Source: CAZBZG01 sp964496245
GTDB lineage: Bacteria > Planctomycetota > SZUA-567
Length of the DNA: 5,554 nt
Direction of reading: 5' to 3'
Assembly: GCA_964496245.1 (NCBI GenBank)
Contig: CAZBZG010000301.1
Span: forward strand, 1-5,554
Made by a program: the position numbers and the translations under genes. Numbering within the stretch: the stretch's first letter is position 1; every line of letters begins with the position of its first letter. Shown here in pieces: positions 1 to 4,457 of this stretch. The notes beneath the pieces were generated by a model. That model was given only the letters and a program-made list of their open reading frames with translations, made no database searches and was not told where the DNA came from.

Positions 1-72
1 AACTCCCACGGCCGCCGTGACCCGGTTGCAGCCCCGATTTCGCTTTGCAGCGCTGTCATCGCCAATTCACAG

Positions 73-101
73 TTGCATGCCTTTCGTTCCGGTGGTAAAC
101 T
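73..101 (+). promoter_or_regulatory. Candidate sigma70-type promoter for the CBM9-like gene
   Basis: TTGCAT at 73-78 and TAAACT at 96-101 are separated by 17 bases, the optimal sigma70 spacing. The -35 matches 3 of 6 consensus bases and the -10 matches 4 of 6, including the most conserved TA...T. The stretch 55-110 is visibly richer in A/T than the surrounding sequence. A start site near 108 would give a leader of about 39 bases to the ATG at 147. Prediction from sequence only; the organism's sigma preference is unknown. Confidence 0.42.
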
Positions 102-133
102 GATAGGCACCGGAATCCCGGGAACCCCGGAAT

Positions 134-138
134 GAGGG
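134..138 (+). promoter_or_regulatory. Ribosome binding site that selects the start at 147
   Basis: GAGGG at 134-138 lies 8 bases before the ATG at 147. The earlier in-frame ATG at 132 has only a weak purine run in front of it and overlaps this site. The site therefore favours the 147 start, which also places Lys-Arg-Trp-Lys directly before the hydrophobic segment, as expected of a signal sequence. Confidence 0.55.
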
Positions 139-146
139 TCGAATTT

Positions 147-1922
147 ATGAAACGCTGGAAATCCTGGCTGTTCCTGCTTGGTCTGCTCGGGCTGCTGGCG
201 CTGCTCGATAGGCAGCTCTGGGCAACGGCCCGGCTCACGCGCTACGTGGGACGGTACACCGGTCTCAGCGGGGCGGTGGACGATGCCGTGCAGAGTCAGT
301 TCGGGGAGCACATGGAGTGGAGCCGGATGGAGGAGGATCTCGCGCGGGCCGAGACCCCCGAGGACTACGGTGCTCTGCTGCAGAAACTCTCCGAGCACCT
401 CGGATCCATGGGGCGCACCCAGGACCGGGTCGCGCTCATGGAAAAGGCGGTCGTGCGGTTCCCCGGGGCGTCGAACAAGCCGCTGCTCGCGGCGCATACG
501 TTGTTGGCCAAGCGGTACGCCAAAGCCGGCGAACGGGAGAAACTGCGCGAAATCCTGGACCTCTTGGTCCCCGTGGCCGAGGGACCGCCCATCCGTATGC
601 CGCTTCTCAAGGACATTCTTGACTGGGCCCACGCCGGCGGTCTGGACGCGTTCGTGGAACGGTTGGGTGAGCGGGCGCATGCACTGCCCGGACTGCGAGC
701 GGACGAGCGGCTGGACCTGCTCGCCGTGTTGCAACGACACTACAGCGAGACGGGAGACGACGGCAAACTGGCCGCGCTCGCCGCGATCCAGGAGGCCTAT
801 ACGCAGAAGGCCAGCATCGCCAAGCTCGTCGAGCGCCGACAAAACGAGATCCGCAGGCGGCTCAAGCAGAAAGAGTGGGACGAGGCCTTGCAGGAGGTGG
901 CCGACACCATGAAGGCCTATCCCGCCTACGCCGACATGTTCTTCGGCCTGGGCCACGCGTTGGCCAAAGCTGCGGTTCGTCGGGGCGACAAGAAGATGGC
1001 CGTCAGGATATGGGATTGCTTCCAAGGGGTGTCGCCGCCGGCCCAGGAAGGCCGTGCGCGGAAGGCGGCCCATGAGATGGCCCGAAATCTTCTGCCGTTC
1101 GTGCTCCAGGCGGTTGCCCCGGACGCGTTCGTGCCGACCGCCCAGAAGGCGCTCGAGCGGTATCCCGGCCTTCGGAACCGGTATGGCCACTACATCGAAG
1201 GGGAAGTGTGGGTGCGGGGCGAGCAGGAAGGCCCCCCCCCCAAGCTGCTCTACGTGCTCCGTTTCCAGCCTGACGCGTCGATGACGCTTGACGGCAAGCT
1301 GGACGAGCCGGTTTACGGAGAGCTCGATCCGATGGACGGGCCGTTCTGGTTGCACGCCGGCACAAAGGCGCCTCTGACGGAAGCGGGCGAACTCAAATTG
1401 AAGGCCAAGCTCTTCTATACGAAGACCCATCTCTGGATGGGCATCGAGTCGCCGGAGCCGAACATGCGCGGTCTGCAGGCCGGCGAAAGGGGCGGACGCG
1501 TGAGCGAGCCGTGGAAGAGCGACTGCATCGAGTTCTACCTCGATAGCGACCGCGCGTTCGGTCGCTATCAGCAGTGGATCGTGAACGCCAACGGCGGTTA
1601 CGAGCACCTCTTCCTGAAGAACGCGGGCATCGAGTACACGGGGCGGCGCGAGAAGCGCAAGGCTGAAGATCCGATTGAGACAGCGGTGACCCATCAGCGG
1701 GACGCGTATACGCTGGAGGCGCGCATCCCCCTCTCTCTGCTTCCCCTCGAACCTCCCTTCTCAGGGCGGCTGATGAACGGCAACCTCCGGCGCCTGCGCC
1801 CGACCGGCCCCGGCATGGAGGCGCCCGAGCCCTACCGAAACGCCAGGCTGCTTACGATTTCGTGGACCAAAACCGGGCATGGGCACAACACGCACCGGTT
1901 CGCGTTCCTCCGGTTCGAATAG
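147..1922 (+). CDS. Membrane-anchored helical-repeat protein with C-terminal CBM9-like domain
   Basis: Predicted 591-residue envelope protein that probably binds carbohydrate; no catalytic residues are evident. Residues 1-25 form a signal or signal-anchor sequence: positive MKRWK, then a Leu-rich core at about 6-20, with no lipobox cysteine. Residues about 55-345 are almost all amphipathic helix with TPR-like character (for example around 70-145), but I could not assign clean 34-residue repeats. Residues about 377-591 match the carbohydrate-binding family 9-like fold: LDGKLDEPVYG (381-391), LFYTKTHLWMGIESPEP (422-438), SDCIEFYLDSD (458-468), QWIVNANGGYEHLF (476-489) and YTLEARIPLSLL (521-532). 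This order is typical of CBM9-like modules appended to bacterial surface proteins. A Pro-Pro-Pro linker encoded by a run of ten C joins the helical and beta parts. The gene converges on the FGE-fold gene with 19 bases between their stops. An in-frame ATG at 132 would add five residues. The fold assignment is fairly secure; the sugar ligand and role are unknown. Confidence 0.87.
   Translation: MKRWKSWLFLLGLLGLLALLDRQLWATARLTRYVGRYTGLSGAVDDAVQSQFGEHMEWSRMEEDLARAETPEDYGALLQKLSEHLGSMGRTQDRVALMEKAVVRFPGASNKPLLAAHTLLAKRYAKAGEREKLREILDLLVPVAEGPPIRMPLLKDILDWAHAGGLDAFVERLGERAHALPGLRADERLDLLAVLQRHYSETGDDGKLAALAAIQEAYTQKASIAKLVERRQNEIRRRLKQKEWDEALQEVADTMKAYPAYADMFFGLGHALAKAAVRRGDKKMAVRIWDCFQGVSPPAQEGRARKAAHEMARNLLPFVLQAVAPDAFVPTAQKALERYPGLRNRYGHYIEGEVWVRGEQEGPPPKLLYVLRFQPDASMTLDGKLDEPVYGELDPMDGPFWLHAGTKAPLTEAGELKLKAKLFYTKTHLWMGIESPEPNMRGLQAGERGGRVSEPWKSDCIEFYLDSDRAFGRYQQWIVNANGGYEHLFLKNAGIEYTGRREKRKAEDPIETAVTHQRDAYTLEARIPLSLLPLEPPFSGRLMNGNLRRLRPTGPGMEAPEPYRNARLLTISWTKTGHGHNTHRFAFLRFE
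1232..1241 (+). repeat. C10 homopolymer inside the CBM9-like gene
   Basis: Ten consecutive C bases cover the last base of a Gly codon and three Pro codons (residues 362-365). The tract lies in the linker between the helical region and the CBM9-like domain. The frame is intact as given. A one-base slip would separate the C-terminal domain from the rest. Confidence 0.9.
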
Positions 1923-1941
1923 GAACGGGCGCTCCAGTGGT

Positions 1942-3417
1942 TCAGCCGCCCGTCCTGACCCGGTGGATGGCGTCTCCTGCCGATCCGAGACCGAAGAGGA
2001 GCCGCATCTCTGCCGCGCGCTCGAATTCCGCCTTGGGGCCGTGGAGATGCGTGCAGTGGGGCCAGCCATTGCCCCAGCAGTCGGCGCCTTCGGGGCCGCA
2101 GACGGCTACGTAGGCGGCCCCGTCGTAGGAACGCATGATCACGGCGCCGCAGGGCAGGTTCTCCCCCACGCTCCAGCCGAACGAGACGGCCTTCCCCGGG
2201 TTGAGCGGCAGGTTTGCGCAGCGCACGAGCCGGTCCTTGTCGATCCGGTGCTGGGTCAGGCGTTCCTGGCTGGAGAAGAAGGGGCTGAAGGTCTTGACGC
2301 AGATGGCGCCCAGATTCAGGGGGCCGAGGTTCTGCGCGGCCATACGCATGCGCACCCCGTCGCCCTCGGCCGTGACCGTGACGGCCAGCTTCTGATCGCC
2401 CTGCTCCCGAACATAGCTGAGCTGTGAGCTGTCGGACGCAGCTTCCCAGGGTGTGCGCCAGAACTCTTCCGGCCCATCGGGCCAGTCGTTGGCGCCGGCA
2501 AACGGGCCCCAGTGGCCCTCGGGCAGATCCACGACCCAGAGGCTATCGGGAAACCACGGCACGGAGATGCGAAACGTGGAGCACGCGTGCGCGGCGAGCT
2601 GGATCGGCGCCTTGCGGTAGAGGTTTTCGCGGATCTGTGCGCAAGGAGTCTGGACTGCGCCCGGGGGCTGCGCAGGCGCCGCTTCGTCGGACGGCGGCTG
2701 GTCGGCTGCGCAGCGGAAGCCGGTGTTGTACGCCCGCATGGCCGGCACCCAGCTCCAGCGAGCCGTCGCCATGTGCGAGTACGGCTGGCGGTGGAGCAGG
2801 CTCGAGCCGACCAAGCGGTGCATGTGGCGTTCCTCGGTCTTTCCGTCCGTGGCCACGGCCGGTTCGATGGTGCGCACGTACTGAAGCACGAGCCCCACCA
2901 GGTCTTCAACGCCGAACGGCCCGGCATGTTCCGGAAGACTGCCCACGGGGCGGCCGGCGTTGAGAGTGAGATTCCCGGAGGCCGCCACCTCCGGCCGCCA
3001 GTCATTGCCCCACGGGTAGAGACGTCCGTCGTGGCCGCGCGCAGCCCGCTCCCATTCGGCCTCGGTGAGCAGGCGCTTGCCCGCCCACGCGGCGTATGCC
3101 TCCGCATCCTCGGCGTTGACGCCCACCATGGGCCAGTGCTCCCGGTCGGGATCGGCCAGGTCGGCGACGTCGACCAGGTCGGTCCAGCCTACGCGCCAGC
3201 CGTTGTAGGGGATCTCGTAGTCCGTGGCGTCCAGGAACCGCCGGAACTGCCCGCGCGTGACCGGGTAGCGGTCGATCCAGAAGGCGGGCAGGTCGAGTTC
3301 CTTGCGATGGCTGTGGAAGTGGAGCATCTCGGGGTGGACGCCCGCCTCCCGGGCAGCGTCCTGCTTTTCTTCGGCCGTCATGCCGTATGGCACGCGTCCG
3401 GCGGGGATGTGGATCAT
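1942..3417 (-). CDS. FGE/SUMF1-fold protein lacking catalytic cysteines, fused to an unknown C-terminal domain
   Basis: A 491-residue, probably cytoplasmic protein with no signal peptide. Residues 1-238 have the formylglycine-generating-enzyme (FGE-sulfatase) fold: MIHIPAGRVPYG (1-12), FWIDRYPVTRGQFRRFLDAT (46-65), RLLTEAEWERAARG (115-128), YPWGND (134-139), and the terminal GFRCAAD (233-239). Two hallmarks are missing. The catalytic cysteine pair of true FGE (Cys336 and Cys341 in human SUMF1) aligns with Leu208 and Tyr213, and the usual GNVWEW is GLVLQY (175-180). Cys236 is the only cysteine in this domain. It is therefore unlikely to activate sulfatases, and is either a pseudoenzyme or one of the family's non-FGE members (compare EgtB and PvdO relatives). 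A Pro/Ala-rich linker (about 240-256) leads to a 230-residue Trp- and Gly-rich, probably beta domain I do not recognise. The start at 3417 is chosen because AGGAG lies 7 bases upstream and the family motif begins at once. In-frame ATGs at 3477 and 3600 lack such a site. The gene is divergent from the IclR gene. Confidence 0.87.
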   Translation of the reverse strand: MIHIPAGRVPYGMTAEEKQDAAREAGVHPEMLHFHSHRKELDLPAFWIDRYPVTRGQFRRFLDATDYEIPYNGWRVGWTDLVDVADLADPDREHWPMVGVNAEDAEAYAAWAGKRLLTEAEWERAARGHDGRLYPWGNDWRPEVAASGNLTLNAGRPVGSLPEHAGPFGVEDLVGLVLQYVRTIEPAVATDGKTEERHMHRLVGSSLLHRQPYSHMATARWSWVPAMRAYNTGFRCAADQPPSDEAAPAQPPGAVQTPCAQIRENLYRKAPIQLAAHACSTFRISVPWFPDSLWVVDLPEGHWGPFAGANDWPDGPEEFWRTPWEAASDSSQLSYVREQGDQKLAVTVTAEGDGVRMRMAAQNLGPLNLGAICVKTFSPFFSSQERLTQHRIDKDRLVRCANLPLNPGKAVSFGWSVGENLPCGAVIMRSYDGAAYVAVCGPEGADCWGNGWPHCTHLHGPKAEFERAAEMRLLFGLGSAGDAIHRVRTGG

Positions 3418-3424
3418 GGGGCGG

Positions 3425-3429
3425 CTCCT
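3425..3429 (-). promoter_or_regulatory. Ribosome binding site for the FGE-fold gene
   Basis: Read on the minus strand this is AGGAG, 7 bases before the ATG at 3417-3415. It selects this start over the in-frame ATGs at 3477 and 3600, which have no comparable purine site. Confidence 0.65.
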
Positions 3430-3485
3430 GCGGGACCGGAAAGGCTCATGATACGGAGCGACGGCCCGGGATGCCATTGCGAAAC

Positions 3486-3512
3486 CCGCACGGCCTGGCA
3501 CAGGCCGTGCGG
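3486..3512. repeat. 12-bp perfect inverted repeat with 3-base loop
   Basis: The left arm CCGCACGGCCTG (3486-3497) and right arm CAGGCCGTGCGG (3501-3512) are exact reverse complements around GCA. In RNA this would be a very stable hairpin. It lies about 69 bases upstream of the FGE-fold start, in that gene's expected 5' leader, and upstream of the TTGACA box of the IclR gene. No T-tract follows on either strand, so it is not a standard intrinsic terminator. It could be a leader attenuator, an mRNA-stabilising hairpin, or a DNA-level operator. Confidence 0.85.
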
Positions 3513-3545
3513 ACGGGGCCTGGACGATTTTCTGCTGAGACCGGC

Positions 3546-3573
3546 TTGACAAAGCAGGGGCGTGTAGTAAGCT
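3546..3573 (+). promoter_or_regulatory. Candidate promoter of the IclR gene
   Basis: A perfect TTGACA lies at 3546-3551. The best -10 at proper spacing is TAAGCT at 3568-3573 (16-base spacer), with only 3 of 6 matches but keeping TA...T. Transcription would then start near 3580, inside the tandem operator-like sites, which would suit autorepression. The -35 is convincing; the -10 is weak. Confidence 0.38.
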
Positions 3574-3607
3574 TGTCATAGATATACAAATGTCCATCAT
3601 AGATGGA
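3572..3607. promoter_or_regulatory. Tandem IclR-type operator candidates, 21 bp apart
   Basis: The downstream site (3593-3607) is a perfect 6-3-6 palindrome, TCCATC-ATA-GATGGA. The same 8-base core TCATAGAT occurs at 3576-3583 and 3597-3604, exactly 21 bp apart, which is two helical turns and so the same DNA face. The upstream copy sits in a weaker dyad centred at 3579. IclR-family regulators commonly bind palindromes of about 15 bp as dimers, often pairing two sites through a dimer of dimers. The location just before the regulator's start and between two divergent genes fits. That the neighbouring IclR protein binds here is inference. Confidence 0.6.
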
Positions 3608-3612
3608 TAACA

Positions 3613-3618
3613 GGGAGG
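3613..3618 (+). promoter_or_regulatory. Ribosome binding site that selects the IclR start at 3624
   Basis: GGGAGG at 3613-3618 lies 5 bases before the ATG at 3624. The earlier in-frame ATG at 3603 has no purine site upstream and sits inside the palindrome at 3593-3607, so it is unlikely to be used. Confidence 0.65.
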
Positions 3619-3623
3619 CCTTC

Positions 3624-4379
3624 ATGGCAGGCGGCGAACCGGTCCAGGCCCTGATCCGCGGGCTCGACATTCTCGAGGCGGTCAACCGCTCGGACCGTGG
3701 TCTGAGCCTCGCCGAGATCGCCTCGGCCACGGGCCTCAAGACCACGACCGCCCACAACCTGGTGCGCACCCTCATCCTCAAGGGATACCTCGTCAAGCAG
3801 ACCAAGCCCGTGCGGTACCGGACCGGCGAAGCGCTGCAGGAACTCGTGCGCGAATCGTGCGAATCCTCGCTTCTGAAGCGCAGCGCTACGGTCCTGCGCT
3901 CGCTCGTGCAGCGCGAGCCCAAGGCTGGCGTGCTGCTCTCCGAATACCTGCGCGGGGAAGTGCTGGTGCGGCTGCAGGTCCATCCCGAGCGGCCGGGCGT
4001 GGTCCAGCGTCCCCACGGACGGACCATGCATCCGTACGGCAGTGCCTCGGCACTGCTCCTGCACGCCTACCTTCCGGCCGTGGAACAGCAGGCCTTCATG
4101 GAGCGTCATCCCTTCTGGGAGCACGGCGCGCACATCTGGAAGACCGAAGACGCGCTCCACACGGCCATGGCCGAGACGCGCAAACGTGGCGTGGCCGTGC
4201 CCTGGAGACGGAAGAAACGCGGTGAATTCGCCGTGGCCGCGCCGGTGCTGCGGCCCAATCACGAACTGGTCGCCATTCTGGGTGCCAGCCAGCCGGCAGA
4301 GGGCCTCAAGGCTGACCGGCGTAGCGCCTTCATCGCCGCGGTGAAGGAGGCGGCCGCCGAGCTGTCGGCCGAATATTGA
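3624..4379 (+). CDS. IclR-family transcriptional regulator
   Basis: A 251-residue DNA-binding regulator of the usual IclR length. The N-terminal winged helix-turn-helix covers about residues 5-65, with VQALIRGLDILEAV (7-20), helix SLAEIASATG (28-37) and recognition helix KTTTAHNLVRTLILKGYL (39-56). The C-terminal effector-binding domain covers about 80-251. It contains HPYGSASALLLHAYLP (136-151), the counterpart of the family's ASGKALLA segment, and RGEFAVAAPVL (199-209), the counterpart of the conserved Gly...Ala-Ala-Pro-Val core that lines the effector pocket. The family usually senses small organic acids or aromatic or sugar-derived metabolites; the effector here cannot be read from sequence. 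Start 3624 is preferred over 3603 on ribosome-site grounds. The gene is divergent from the FGE-fold gene and 78 bases upstream of the co-directional radical SAM gene, so both are candidate targets, along with its own promoter. It could act as repressor or activator. Confidence 0.92.
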   Translation: MAGGEPVQALIRGLDILEAVNRSDRGLSLAEIASATGLKTTTAHNLVRTLILKGYLVKQTKPVRYRTGEALQELVRESCESSLLKRSATVLRSLVQREPKAGVLLSEYLRGEVLVRLQVHPERPGVVQRPHGRTMHPYGSASALLLHAYLPAVEQQAFMERHPFWEHGAHIWKTEDALHTAMAETRKRGVAVPWRRKKRGEFAVAAPVLRPNHELVAILGASQPAEGLKADRRSAFIAAVKEAAAELSAEY

Positions 4380-4391
4380 TGCGCGCGGCCC

Positions 4392-4412
4392 GCGTGCGGA
4401 CGGTCCGCATGC
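4392..4412 (+). repeat. Inverted repeat in the IclR to radical SAM spacer
   Basis: GCGTGCGGA (4392-4400) pairs with TCCGCATGC (4404-4412) over nine positions, one of them a G-U wobble in RNA, around the loop CGG. As DNA it is a near-perfect dyad. It lies 12 bases after the IclR stop. No T-tract follows, so it may be a processing or attenuation hairpin, or a binding site, rather than an intrinsic terminator. Confidence 0.6.
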
Positions 4413-4421
4413 AGCAGGTCG

Positions 4422-4434
4422 CTCGCCATGCGAG
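4422..4434 (+). repeat. Short inverted repeat just before the radical SAM ribosome site
   Basis: CTCGC (4422-4426) and GCGAG (4430-4434) flank CAT. This five-bp stem with a three-base loop ends about 11 bases before the AGGAG at 4446. A stem this short is common by chance in G+C-rich DNA; its position beside the ribosome site is the only reason to list it. Confidence 0.3.
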
Positions 4435-4457
4435 ACAGAGGCGCGAGGAGAGGTTCC

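Noticed and set aside
7..19. Small inverted repeat CACGG-CCG-CCGTG as terminator of a gene to the left
   Set aside because: Only five pairs, no T-tract, and no evidence of an upstream gene ending here.
1..135. Tail of an upstream plus-strand gene: the frame from base 1 is open to a TGA at 133-135 that overlaps the ATG at 132
   Set aside because: Only 44 codons, third-position G+C is clearly lower than in the real genes, the peptide resembles nothing, and the stretch contains a plausible promoter. Upstream sequence would settle it.
1923..1941. Bidirectional terminator between the convergent stops
   Set aside because: The 19-base gap has no convincing stem and no T-tract on either strand.
2316..3107. 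A 263-codon minus-strand frame inside the FGE-fold gene
   Set aside because: Arg/Pro/Ser-rich out-of-frame translation of the same strand, overlapping a convincing gene entirely.
1942..3417. Calling the FGE-fold gene an active sulfatase-modifying enzyme
   Set aside because: The two catalytic cysteines of the family are absent and no sulfatase is seen in the window.
2512..3549. A 345-codon open frame on the plus strand opposite the FGE-fold gene
   Set aside because: The minus strand shows ordered FGE-family motifs across this stretch. The plus-strand translation has no recognisable motifs and no convincing ribosome site.
3418..3600. N-terminal extension of the FGE-fold protein to the ATGs at 3477 or 3600
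   Set aside because: No ribosome site before either, the added residues resemble no part of the family, and the extension would cover the inverted repeat and operator-like sites.
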